Assembly (NCBI GenBank): GCA_963565915.1
Contig: OY751489.1
Span: 4,030,001-4,094,000 of the forward strand
Length of the DNA: 64,000 bases
Origin: Entoloma clypeatum
Taxonomy: Eukaryota; Basidiomycota; Agaricomycetes; Agaricales; Entolomataceae
Direction: 5' to 3'
Part shown: positions 31,464 to 42,426 of the stretch, piece after piece
How positions within the stretch are numbered: the first letter of the stretch is position 1
How the letters are laid out: each line of letters begins with the position of its first letter
Program-made: the position numbers and the translations under genes
The notes under the pieces: generated by a model
Database searches by the model: none
Told to the model about the DNA's origin: nothing
Seen by the model: only the letters and a program-made list of their open reading frames with translations

Positions 31464-34400
31464 CTAATTTTTAAGTAGTCCAAAGTACGGGATAAACTTG
31501 TTAAAGAGGATTTTCCCCAGATTCTTAGTTAAAAGGTCTGCAGGGTTATTCACTCCTTCGATGAATTCGACCGTAATGATGCCTTCAGATACTTTTTCTC
31601 TGACGAAGTGGAATCACACGTCGATGTGCTTGGACCACTTTTCAGTTACAGGATTGGATGCAATAAAGACGGAGCCATTGTTATCTCCATAGATCGGGAC
31701 TGATCCGATCTGCATCCCAAGTTCGGCAAGCATGCTTCTAAGCCATGTCACTGCACGACTGCAATCTGATAGCGCCATGTATTCTGCTTCCATGGAAGAG
31801 AGGGCAATGGTTTTCTGCGCTGATGAAACCCATGTTACTGCTCCAGACGCCAGCAATATGAAGTAACCAGTGGTGGACTTCCTGGTGTTTTCATCTGATG
31901 CCCAATCGGAGTCTGTAAATGCATAGATTCCTTTCCCAGAATCACCATCGTACATGATCGCATAATCTTTTGTTGCCTTCAAATACCTGCAAATATCCTG
32001 AGCCACTTCTAAATGGTGTTTGGTAGGGTTTGCGGAGAATTGGGACATTTTGATCACGGCGAAACAAATGCCGGGTCTCGTCCCGATCATTAAGTACAAT
32101 AGTGATCCGATGACGGATTGATACTTGGATCTGAGTTCCGCATTGGGTTCATCTTCAGACTTCATGGGTTTGTAGCCCATCGGAAGTGGGGTATGGGTGG
32201 CATTGGATTCGCTCATCCCCATACGTGCGAGAATTTTCTCAAGGTAAGGTACTTGATCAAGGAAGATCCTCTTCCCATGTTGCCTTATTTGGATCAAGAG
32301 AAATTCCTTTGGTTTCCCATCAGACACCAGGTGCCCTAGGTCCCTACATTCCCATGTTGTCATGAAGGCCTTCTTTTTCTCTAGCATGTATTCCTGGTTT
32401 GTGCCGAGAAAAGCAGAGTCATTGACATAAATGACGGCGATCACAATTTCCCCTTTGGTACTTGTGTGAATGAAAACTCCTGCATCGGAGTGTAGCCGGA
32501 CAAAACCGAGGTTTTCATGGAGGAATCGAGTTCTCTCCACCAGGCTAATGTGGCCTGCTTGAGTCCGTATAGGGCTTTGTATAGCTGGTACACGAAGTGT
32601 TCTTTCCCTTTTACTATGTAACCCTCAGGCTGTCGCATGTAAATTACCTCACGGAGTCTTCCATAGAGGAAGGCTGATGAGACGTCCAAGAATGTCATGA
32701 ACCACCCTTCAAGGGCCGTCAATGCCAGAATTAACCGGACAGTCTCGTACCTCACTACCGGTGAGAAGATTTGATCGAAATCAATCCCTTCTACCTGTGA
32801 GAAGCCTTTTGCGACAAGGCGCGCTTTCAAACGCCCGTCGGATTTTTCATTGTAAACCCATTTGTTCCTTAGAGCCTTCCTTCCTGCGGGTAGGGGTACT
32901 AGCTCCTCGATCACCCCGCAGCTTTTGAGCATGTCTAGCTCTTTTTGTTCTGCCGCATACCAATCTTCTTTGTTTGGAAGAGTGTATATATCTTTGTGTG
33001 ACATTTTGATGATGCCAACCTGGATAGAGATTGCCTCCATTAGGAGATCATTCATCCATGCCGTTTGACCACCTAATCTCCGTCTTCGATCTAGTTTTTC
33101 AAGATCAGAAGCGGGAGTGTCTTCCCCATAGATGCTACCTGGCATCTTCCAAACTCGTCGTTCCCTGATCTGTCGATCTGGTACTTGTTCAGGTTCCGGA
33201 GTGGGTACTCATGGGTCGTCGTCGGGCTCATTAGATGGCAAGTCATCGTCTGATTCAGGGTGATCCTGTCCAGTGGGAACAGGGTCGTGAGGTTTTTTGT
33301 AATGACTGTCATTGTCATTGTTTCCGGGGATGAGGTCCTCAAACTCATCAGCCGGTTCTGGGTTTTCCATTTCTGGATGGTTTTCTGGCAAAGGGTCGAT
33401 GTGGCATCTAGGGTACTTGCTCTCATCAAAGATCGCTTTCCCACCCATGAAAATCATATTGGTCTCAGGATCCATGAAACGGTATCCTTTGACTCCTGGT
33501 TTTGATCCGAGATAAATCATCAATCGTGATCTGGATTCCAGGGAGTTTCTCCGTTTCTCTTTTGGGATGTATACATATGCCTGGCATCCGAAGACTCTGA
33601 TACTTGACATGTCGGGGATCTCATTAGTCACCCTGAAGTAAGGGGTTTTCCATTCAAGACGCTGCATGGGGGTTCTGTTGTAGAGGAACGCTGCATGTTC
33701 CAAACAGAATTCCCACCACATAGGTGGTAAACATGCGTCGAAGCGCAAGGCCTGAGATTTTTCCCATAGGGTTCGATTGATCCTTTCTGCTCTACCATTC
33801 TGCTGATGCTGATATGGGAGCGTGATGTCAATCAGAATTCCATGATTGGCAAGTACATCCTTGTATTCGTCGAACTCTCCACCACCATCAACTCGCCACC
33901 TTTTAGGAGTAGCAGCAAACTGATTCTGGATCATCGCAAGAAATTGTCTTAGTGCCGTAATGGCATCAGACTTCTTTCTAAGCAAGACGACCCAGACATG
34001 GGATGAAAAGTCATCCAAAAACGTAAGGATTTATGGTAAGATGCCGTGGATATCTGTTTGAGATTGGAATGGATAAGATCGAAGGTTTCGGTTGCCCTTG
34101 TCATCGAATTGGGGTATGATTGATTCGGCATTTTCTCTTTGAGGCAACCTGTACAACTTTCCTGTGATTTCTCACGTACTAGTGTCTCAGGTACCCCTTT
34201 GGTACTGGTGGGAATCTTTCGAAGTGCTTGATCATTTGGGTGACCAAGACGCTTGTGCCATGTTTCGACAGTAATTTTGCTCGAGATCGCATGGATCTGA
34301 TCATAGCGTATTTCAGTGTCTAACCAGTAAATGGTTTGACCAAGGATGTGAGGCGAAAACTGGATTTTGTTCAGCCCTTTGGAGATATTGATCTCTCCAC

Positions 34401-36214
34401 AAGTTCCGTCTACTTTGTAACCATGGTTAAGGAAGACGCCTAGGGACAATAGGCATGTGTCCATGTCCGGAATGTAGAATACCGGTCTGAGAAGATGGGT
34501 TTTAATTTCCCCATTCAGGGTATGCCGTACTGGAACAGCCCCAACTCCTAATATTTCCAGTTTCTTCCCTTTAGCTGCAGTTTGGACAAATCGCTTGACT
34601 GTAAGAGGTCTATAGTACGTGAAGTCTTTAAACTCATAGGTGAAGTGTAACGAGGCGCTGGAGTCTAATATCCATTGCGCGCGTTCTTTTTCCTTACAGT
34701 GTGTACAAGAGGCAAAATGTTTAATATATTTTTTGTGTAGATCACTGCTGAAGTGATCTACGCACTCTGTAGTGGTACTAGCTAATATATTATATGTCTG
34801 TTGAGAGGCATAATTAGCTTTCCGCATTTGGTAAGGTTTAAGAAAAGGGTTTGACGGACTGTCAAGTTCTATCTCATAGTCAAATTCATCCGGCCCCATC
34901 CGTTCCTGGTCGATGTCCATCATCTTCAGCGATTGGTCTAACGGCGGAGTAACTCGACGCTGTTTTGCTGGCCTCTCGTCGATGTCTGGGATGATAGTGT
35001 CCAAGATACGAAGGTTCGGACCCAGAGGGTCGTGCGCCGATTTCTCAGGCCAGCTTTCGCACCTTCTCATTCTTTTTCCACGCTGACAGCTTTCCGGAAG
35101 GAAGCCCGGTGTACTGAGAAGGAGGCGGGTTCATGCGTTGCAGGAGTGACTGCATTCTTTCTGACTCAGGCTGCGCGGTACTCGAAGTTTTCCTGCAGCC
35201 TGTTATAGTGGTAAAGGCAGGTGCATGACGAGGAAGGAGAGGACAAGGGGCAGATTGACGAGGGAGTTGTTCAATGGCTGGTGCGATAAACTCAATCATT
35301 TCCTCGGCGTGGTCGGACTTATTGTCCGCATTGTTGGCGCGCTTTTTCTGGTTGCGCCAGCATCCCTTTCCCTTCTTCTTTTCAGAAGCGGTACTTGGGT
35401 TGGTCGAGTTAGGCTGCTCGTCAGCATTGTTCTGTGAGGTACTCGGCGCTGTCTGCTTTTCCCATTTGGGGTCTTGCCCCTTTCGCTTAGTCCCAGAGAT
35501 TTTCCGGGCCTGCTGGTTGGATGCCCGAGTAGACCCTATCGCATACTTGCGCCTGTATTCTGAAACGATGCTGTTGGTGACTGCCTGCCATGTGAAGTTG
35601 TCGGCATCGTAGACCTGAAAGAGGGCGGTGGAGAGAGACGACCAAGCGTCAGGAATGGCACTTGCCAAGATCATAGCCTGCATCAGATCAGGCACAACAA
35701 ATTTTGAGTCGCTAAGGCGAGCAAAGAGTGACCCAAGGCGCTTGATTTCCGGCACAGGGTCCCGACCAGACAGTTTGAAAGAGGCTGCGGCTTTGAAGTC
35801 GCCGAATATGGTGGCGGGGGAGACCTTTGAATATGTGTCCTTCAATGATGTCCAGGCATCTTTTGAGGACTTGGCGTCCTTGATGTGCCTCCTGATCGCC
35901 TCGGAGACTTTGAGGCGGATGGAACTCAGAGCCATGTCATCGTCCCTGATCCAAATCTTCCTTTCCTTGTGGAAGGCAGGTTGGTCGACGGTAGTGGTGA
36001 CCACTGGAGGTTGGGTTGCAGATGTAGAAGTGGCGGAGGCAGGGGTGGAGACCATGACCGTAAAGTCGGCGATGTCAGGGCGCTCAATGTCGCCAGATAC
36101 AATGCGCCAGACTCCTTGATGAAGGAGATAGGATTTCATTTTCTCGGCCCAACTCTGGTAGTCGATGCCATCAAAGACGGTGATGAAGTCGAGGGCGGAG
36201 TGAGAGGTAGACAT
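31464..36214 (-). pseudogene. Copia gag-pol, multiply broken
   Basis: It reads downward from the ATG at 36214 as a diverged sister of the intact copia at 60060. Gag is 36214-35045, with a frameshift near 35050. The protease/integrase N-terminus is 35070-33949 (LDSSASLHF instead of DSGAS). A small deletion falls near 34030. Integrase core is 34018-33209 (VDGGGEF, NGRAERINRT), ended by TGA where the sister has CGA. RT is 33145-32441, with a frameshift near 32520. The RT/RNase H frame 32540-31614 has the catalytic YVDD changed to YVND (32421-32423). A stop follows HIDV, and the natural C-terminus FGLLKN ends at 31464. The 3' LTR is absent: a tRNA-like sequence follows instead. Confidence 0.88.
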
Positions 36215-36559
36215 TTTTTAATGAGTCTAAAAGGAGTTTTCCCAATCAGTGATGTTCTTGATTTGAGAGAAAACAAATAAATGATTCCTCATAACATATT
36301 CCCTTCAGGAATAGTGGTTGTGGGAAAAACCCTTTTTGTCAAAAGTGTATGAGGTACAATCAACGTTTCCACATCGTGTGTACTAATTCAATCCTCTTAG
36401 GGATGCTTCATGACAGGTACTTGTCGTAATGACGTTCCCAGGTTCACATGTGAAGAAGTATGACTCAGAACCTAGATCTTTCGATCGGTTCTTTGCCAAC
36501 CAGGGTAGAGTGGGCAGGTACTCGCTGTTGCCAGCGTTCCCAAGTCCCTCTGCTATCTG

Positions 36560-36571
36560 GGGCCCATAACC
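36560..36571 (-). promoter_or_regulatory. Copia primer-binding site (initiator Met-tRNA fragment type)
   Basis: GGTTATGGGCCC directly abuts the 5' LTR on the element strand. It is complementary to GGGCCCATAACC, the anticodon arm of eukaryotic initiator tRNA-Met, as in Drosophila copia, which primes from a cut tRNA half. The same 12 bases follow the LTRs at 54048 and 59697. Confidence 0.7.
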
Positions 36572-36881
36572 TGTTGAAGTTCCACCTGGGCCCTAGCCAC
36601 AGGCGTACTGAGCAACACAGCTACAGTGTGGAAGTACTCTACTTAACTGTTCTAGCCACTTACATGGTTTGGGAGGGTGAGGCTGGTGAGAGCGGTTGAG
36701 GCTGATAAGAGCAATGGAGTTGGTTAAGAGTCAAGAGACAACTTGTTGATATTGACAGTTTCCTGGTCTTATATACTGTACTACTGTTTGTACCAACCAA
36801 ATAAGTATGTAATCGAAGATGTCTAAGGTCATGTGATATAATCTAATCTAATCTAATCTATGTGATGGAAAAGTTTCAACA
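36572..36881 (-). repeat. 5' LTR of the 31-36 kb copia
   Basis: A 310-bp LTR on the minus strand, TGTTGAAACTTTTCC to GGAACTTCAACA. It includes four tandem AGATT units and a TATATAAG box. A leader of about 345 nt separates it from gag. It is adjacent to the end of another gypsy element (36893-37489). Confidence 0.88.
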
Positions 36882-36963
36882 TTCTGGTGCTCCCTTTCAG
36901 CATGGAGAGCGGCGGTGGATTACCTCATCTGGGCCTCAGGGTTCAGCCCTAAGAGGGAAATAC

Positions 36964-37489
36964 TGTCATAACCATACGATTCACATCCGACTTATCCGAC
37001 GACTCCGACGATTCATCCGCTCCAACATCCGCTCCAACAACATTCTATTTATATTGATTATACTTCTACTACATAACATCTCAACCATACTTACAAGTAG
37101 ACATATGTTGTTCACTTTTCATTTGCTACTCTCCGTACTCCGAATGTTCTGATGGTCAACTCCGATATCTGCACATCACTTATAGTAATACTGATCATTC
37201 TAGTCTACTATAAATAGTGTACAAACCTGTCGTAGAACCTCAGTTCAAATATCATACATTACACCTCATTCGCATCCGTCTCTACTTGCTTTTGAGCATT
37301 CTCTCTGTCACCTCCGTTCATCTGCTCATCTGCTCATCCAACATCCGCCAATCCAAAATCGAGGACCACATCAAAGAGTGGGGCGCAATGCACAAGTTGA
37401 AGTCAGGTCCTTTCTGCCAATGTCGCACTTATCGCATCCGCTCCGACTCGTCCAACGTTTTCCGACGTTGAGAAAAACGCTATGTGACA
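36964..37489 (+). repeat. Gypsy LTR (TGTCATAACC type), plus strand
   Basis: A 526-bp relative of the LTR at 19385-19925 in the opposite orientation, including the shared polypurine-tract flank immediately upstream (36908-36963). That makes it a 3' LTR whose element body was cut away by the copia. A minisatellite follows directly. Confidence 0.8.
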
Positions 37490-37494
37490 CTCGT

Positions 37495-37965
37495 GTCCAA
37501 TGGCTCCCTCTCGTCCCCTCGGGCCCAACGGCCGTCTCTCACATCCAATGGTTCCCTCTCGCATCCAAGGGCTCCCTCTCCCGCCCAATGGCCGTCTCAC
37601 ATCTCCGACGGCTCCTCTCACGCCAAACGGCCATCTCTCATGCCCAACAGCTCCCTATAGCACCCTCGCGTGCCCAACGGCCATCTCTTGTCTCCAACGG
37701 CTCCCTCACGCTCAAGCCCAATCGTCCCCTCTCATTGCCAATGATTTTTCCTTCCAACGGCCGTTTCTCGTGTCCAACAGCTCCCTCTGGTGTCCAACAG
37801 CTCCCTTGTACTGTCTCTCATCACCAACGGCTCCCTCTCTTCCCCTATGGCCTCCTCGCGTGTCCAACTGCTCTCTCTCGCCCCCATGGCCGTCTCTCGT
37901 TCCCAACGGCTCTTCTCGTGCACTATGGCCGTCTCTTGTCGCCCACGGCCGCCTCTTGCGGCTTT
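37495..37965 (+). repeat. CCCAACGGCC minisatellite array (37.5 kb)
   Basis: Tandem degenerate units of about 18-22 nt with core CCCAACGGC(C/T) and spacers such as GTCTCTCGTGT. It is more pyrimidine-rich than array A. No genuine gene; frames stay open because of the unit composition. Confidence 0.8.
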
Positions 37966-38136
37966 TTTTCATGTCAAACCGCAGTTCAAACCTAGGTTCG
38001 TGTTCGGGTTCAGGCAAAAAGGGGTCAAATGATGGGATGGAGGAGCAGTTGCTGGTTTCGATTGACCTTGTCTTATTTGCCACTCATTTACTCCCTCGCT
38101 TATTTGTATCTCTGCATGAAATAAAAATATGGTCCT

Positions 38137-38355
38137 ATGTTCAACAACCAATGGCGTGATTTACTTAATTATATGCATGATGATTTATTGGATGTTTGTA
38201 AGTTCTATGTTGAAACACCAATTGACGAAAATGTGTGTAAAATGTTATTCCATTGGAACTGGATGGAACAGTGGAACTTCTATAGACTCTCATTTTGGTT
38301 CAATGGATCAATTAATGTGGATAGTGCACTTCTTGGCCAGATTTACAACTTTTAA
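38137..38355 (+). CDS. Hypothetical 72-residue AT-rich ORF
   Basis: Starts at ATG 38137 (MFNNQWRDLLNYMHDDLLD) and ends at a TAA in a stretch (38110-38400) much richer in A+T than its neighbours. The peptide is rich in Asn, Phe, Trp and Asp and looks like normal protein rather than repeat translation, but I recognise no family. No intron or promoter is evident. The different composition could mean a fragment of another genome (organelle or plasmid) or a decayed gene. Confidence 0.25.
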   Translation: MFNNQWRDLLNYMHDDLLDVCKFYVETPIDENVCKMLFHWNWMEQWNFYRLSFWFNGSINVDSALLGQIYNF

Positions 38356-38392
38356 GTTCCATTTCTATGCTTTTAGTTCTACATTTGGTATA

Positions 38393-38926
38393 TTAACACA
38401 TATTAGCTTTTCCTGATGACGGCGTTGATTGACACAAGGACTTTGAAACCACCAGCTGCATATGGCGTGTGCCCACTGGACACAACCTGAAGTACAACAC
38501 AAAGTAGACGAAAGAAGCAACTAAATACGCGGCCTAGTGAGACCGATGCGAAACTACGTATTTCCGTGGCCCATTGTAAGCGTGCAGTGCGCGACCATGG
38601 GGATGTCACTGTACTCACCAGATTGAGCACGCAGAGTCAGGCCTTCGGTATTGGCATTTCTATACATCATGCTACAATTTCAGGTCGCGGCAGATCATTG
38701 CAAATCGGACAATGACTTACCATCATCATCAGCACTTGTCTGACGGCGGAGAGAGGCAACACCTGTCCATGCACATTCTAGTCTTCCGATCGAGAATTTT
38801 GCAATAAAAGCCAAGCAAACAACTGCCGTCGCGTGCTTTCACTACCGCTGGGAGTCGCAAATCCAATGCAAAGGTGTTCACAACACACAGAGAGATGGAA
38901 TAGAGAAGCATACGGGAGAAGTGCAT
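38393..38926 (-). CDS. Small secreted cysteine-rich protein (SSP-1)
   Basis: ATG at 38926 begins a clear signal peptide (MHFSRMLLYSISLCVVNTFA). Unspliced, the frame gives 65 residues with six Cys after the signal and stops at 38729-38731. Good splice signals allow a longer reading: GTAGTG...GACTAG, GTAAGT...TGTATAG and GTGAGT...CTTCAG introns join a frame that ends at the TAA at 38393 with a different Cys-containing tail. I cannot decide between them. The 17 nt around the start (GCTATGCACTTCTCCCG) are identical to those of the gene at 48261, so the two are probably related. Secretion is inferred from the signal peptide; function unknown. Confidence 0.5.
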
Positions 38927-39089
38927 AGCGGGGTCGTTTATAGATCGCAGTGGGAGCGCAAAGTGACTGGGGTACTTGTTTCTGCAGACGACCAATGTCC
39001 AGCATTGCTACTTATACGCCAAATGGACGTGGCGACACCGGGTTGTGGGTGACGACGCCGGCGCTGACCGTTTCCTAGAGTACACACCT

Positions 39090-39225
39090 GGTCTTGCGCC
39101 TGGGGTTTTAGAAGAAGAATATGATGTGCGTAACCCAACGTTAGAGACGAGTAGTCCACGCCTGGTGTTTGAAGAAGAGTATGATGTAAATTTACATACT
39201 GGAGAGACAAGTACTACATACCTCA
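39090..39225 (+). repeat. Two-copy 62-bp direct repeat
   Basis: Two imperfect copies starting GCCTGGGGTTTT and GCCTGGTGTTT each contain GAAGAAGA(A/G)TATGATGT and end near AGAGACGAGTA/AGAGACAAGTA. In one plus frame both encode EEEYDV followed by ETSS/ETST. No complete gene could be drawn around them. Confidence 0.55.
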
Positions 39226-39299
39226 AACATCTATCAAATGACGACGGTTCCCCGACGGGCCGAGTACTACTGTACATACTTACATACACCAAATGACAA

Positions 39300-39847
39300 T
39301 CAACGGCGAATGATATCAACGGCGAGAGAACGACAGGTATTCGGAGACATCATGATTTACATTGCACAGTACTTGAGAGTCTTTGGATCGATGAGCTTAA
39401 GGGGCAGTAGAATTGAAGCACTCAGCGCAAGGCTGACTGGTTATCGACGCTTTGGCAGCCAGGAGTGTACCAGGAGAATATTGGCGAGAAAGTTTCCTAT
39501 TCGATATTCAAAGGCCTGGGTGCATATGGGATTTGGAAAAGGAATCAGACTTACTCGATTTTTTTGCCCAACCGGATGATAGACCCTGTCGCCAGACAAA
39601 ACTCATCTTGTCCGACGTCGGAGAATGGCAGTAAGTCCTTGGTGAAGAGCATCGATGTTGCGAACATGGCCCCTTTCGTCAGTATACTAAATACAGCACC
39701 TTCCGGGACAGGAGTTTCACTGTAACACCCCCTTAATCGAATCCTTGTTGTTGCTGCATCGAACCGAAACACGAAGGTAGAAAAGCGACGATTGATATTG
39801 ATAATATCGAACAAGTTTGACGTACATGCTGTGCCTTCGATTATTCG
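39300..39847. other. Intergenic, no clear gene
   Basis: Short frames on both strands (for example plus 39317-39580 and minus 39814-39551) lack supporting splice signals or recognisable domains. The right end is the 3' flank of the dehydrogenase gene. Confidence 0.35.
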
Positions 39848-40912
39848 TTAAACCCAACGCTTATTTCCGTATTGAGAAATAAAAGTGCCGGAATCCTTCG
39901 CAGTCACCTTGTTAATGACCTCCAGCTGCAGCTTGACGCTCTCCTCCGGAGTCAATGGTCCTTCAAGGTCTGGCGCGAGTGTCTTCATCCCAGCGATCAG
40001 CTTATCGTATCTTTTACGTTGTGCTTCAGTGGCTAGTTCGAGGAAGTATGTACATCAGCGTTGACCAGATTTTAAGGGTGAGAATCACTGACGGGGTTCA
40101 GGGAACGTGTCTACCAGTCCCGGTGAAATCGCCAAGAAAATAAGGTCTTCGTCCTTATATTCTGCCGCGTATTTGACGTTCACCATGTTCAGAGCCGCTT
40201 TAGAAATGGCGTAAGGCCCTGACCCGACCCATTTTATCGCGAGGACGAAATCGAGATCGCCAGCAGGACTGCTGAGAGTGATAACCTTCTTGGCCGTCCC
40301 ATGCTTCAGCAGTGGGAGAAAAACGTTGATGGTGAGGATGACACCAACGACGTTGACATCGAACTGCGACTCTCCACATCGGTGACTCCGCAATCGACAG
40401 AACAAAAGCATACACTCACATTCAGGCGCAGATCATGTGTGAGGAGATCTTCGTTCTCGCTTGAAGCAGGTCAGTAACCAGTCACTTTAGGATACGTAGA
40501 CTGAGTCTCACTAGCCATCAAGGGAAAGATCGTTCCGCTCGCGATCAATAAACGCAGCATTGTTGATCAAGACATCCAAAGAGCCACCTGTTATCTTAGC
40601 AGTTTCATCCGCAGCTTTCTGGAAACTATAAGCATGCCCCACCATATCGAAACATTATCTCGATATTTACCTTGAGAGCGACGCGATCAGTTACATCAGC
40701 TTCGAGGATATGGACATTTGGGGTGCGGATTGCAAGAAGTCGATCTGCCGTCGTTTTCTTGCGAACGAGAGCAAACACCGTGTTCTGCGGGTCCGCACTA
40801 AGCTGGCGAACAAACTCGAGCTAGGCAGGTAAGAGAGAAGAAAACTCAAAAGGAAATATATGATGCGTACGCCAATACCTCGCGAGGCACCAGTGATTAA
40901 ATAGGAGGGCAT
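39848..40912 (-). CDS. Short-chain dehydrogenase/reductase, six exons
   Basis: Exons on the minus strand (40912-40871, 40820-40671, 40618-40512, 40459-40420, 40363-40093, 40032-39848) join in frame to 264 residues, the normal size of a classical SDR. Introns are 45-59 nt with GT-AG ends. The protein begins MPSYLITGASRGIG, the Rossmann NAD(P)-binding TGxxxGIG motif (residues 7-14). NNAA sits at 83-86 in place of NNAG, catalytic Ser at about 144-145 (LSSPAGD), and Tyr164/Lys168 in YAISK. It should be a soluble NAD(P)-dependent oxidoreductase of the sniffer/carbonyl-reductase kind; the substrate cannot be told. No signal peptide. All active-site residues are present, so it is probably functional. 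Confidence 0.85.
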
Positions 40913-41528
40913 GATTTTTTATGTATTTTGGCTTGTTCGAGGGGTTGAATGTTGGGTGGTGCAAATCGTTTCTGAATCCAGAGACTTTTTATACAATAAA
41001 ATGATGATGCTGATGACGCATGTGAGGACGTTACTTAGTAAGTGAAGGGCCGAATATAGTGCAAGTAATTCTTACGAACCTTGCTTTTTTGTCATAAATT
41101 GCACAACGACCAGTGTCAAGGTCATCTCATTGTCCATACTCGAAACCCCGTGGAAAGTTGGAAGGTTCTTGTACTTGGTAGGACTCTCTTGAGGAGATGG
41201 TGACTCGGTCGAATGTTTCACTAGTTGGTTTGCCGATCTAAGACTTCCAACGACAACCAGTTGATGGAAACAGCACGTGCTAGGCGTTAAGGGCAGGCCT
41301 TTTCGCGTTCGGGAGTCGGGACCTTGTCAAATGGTGAGGCTGATCCAAGGCTGATCAGGTTCATGGCAAGGAGAGAAATTCAAGAGACACTGAAAAGAGA
41401 CTGGTTGACTACACCCGCCACGCCGAGTAGAGCAATGAACAGCTGTTCGATCGGTCAGCAAGATCATGTGAGAGGTTAATACTATATTATGTTGTCATAC
41501 GCAGTGAACCAGATCTTTCTTCCCAGAA
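40913..41528. promoter_or_regulatory. Divergent intergenic region between SDR and DUF427 genes
   Basis: About 615 nt separate the start codons of two divergently transcribed genes. A TTTTTATACAATAAAA stretch around 40987-41002 is a possible core promoter for the dehydrogenase. No ORF or repeat is evident. Confidence 0.35.
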
Positions 41529-42029
41529 ATGACCAAAGTAACACTCAACGGAACGATCCTCGCAGAGGCCGACGAGACCGTCGTCGTCGAGGGCAACCAT
41601 TACTTCCCTCCTTCATCTGTGAACAAATCCGTGTTGACCGATTCGAATACAAAGTATGTTCTTTGACTTTTGAGTTTCAAGCCAGCTCAGGCTGACCACG
41701 CTAAGGACTGTGTGTCCTTGGAAAGGGTGTGTCTGGGTCTTTGACATTGTCCGCTGGTTGACTCGGCTGTATTAGACAGGCCTCCTATTATAGTGCAGTA
41801 GTAGATGGAAAGACGGTCACCGACGTTGCATGGTAAGCCCGTCGTCGTCCATCATGGGATCCTGAGTCGATGGCCCACGAAAGGTACTACCCCGAAACGT
41901 CCCAAGAGGCGAAAAATATTGAAGGTTACGTCGCATTCTATAAGGTATGTGGCAACACTGGTGGCGTTACGGCGGCATCCTTGTTAAACCAGATTCCCCA
42001 TTATGTAGAACAAGGTCCAAATCGAATGA
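41529..42029 (+). CDS. DUF427 domain protein, five exons
   Basis: Exons 41529-41653, 41706-41726, 41776-41832, 41884-41944 and 42009-42029 join in frame to 94 residues. The protein has the whole DUF427 signature in order: VVVEGNHYFPPSSV, TVCPWKGQASYY, VTDVAWYYPE, IEGYVAFYKNKVQIE. The family is small, soluble and widespread in bacteria and fungi; its biochemical role is not established. Introns of 43-64 nt have GT-AG ends, and the 21-nt second exon is needed for the conserved CPWKG. It is complete and probably functional. It lies divergent to the SDR gene. Confidence 0.85.
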
Positions 42030-42426
42030 AGAATCGTCGCCGTGTCATAGCGATGAAGTTGTAAGATCAACGAAAAGTGAATATAATACTTGACTCTGTG
42101 AATGAATCACAATAACATCATAAGACTGCGGAAAGGATACAGCGCTTGACTGAGGATTTAGATCAGGATTCACCAGACTGCTTTTCAGAAATCACAATTC
42201 AGTATACACAATCTGAGGTTTCAAGGAGTTGGGATTCGTAAGACATTATCTAGGTAAAGGACATTGTAAGCACTCTATACGATTAGGAAGGGGTAAATGA
42301 CAATGCAGGTAACCAAACCATTCTGGGGGGACCGGGACGAGGGTACAGAGTTCAGTAAGCCATTTGGAGTTCTTTGTTCCTTCCTCGGGAAGGCAAACCA
42401 AAGACCCTCCGAGAAATCCTCAGAAC
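42030..42426. other. Convergent intergenic region
   Basis: The 3' flanks of the DUF427 gene (plus) and the GGC1 carrier gene (minus) meet here. No further feature recognised. Confidence 0.4.

Noticed and set aside
37495..37965. CRISPR-like spacing of short repeats
   Set aside because: Units are degenerate and contiguous with no conserved repeat/unique-spacer alternation; eukaryotic minisatellite.
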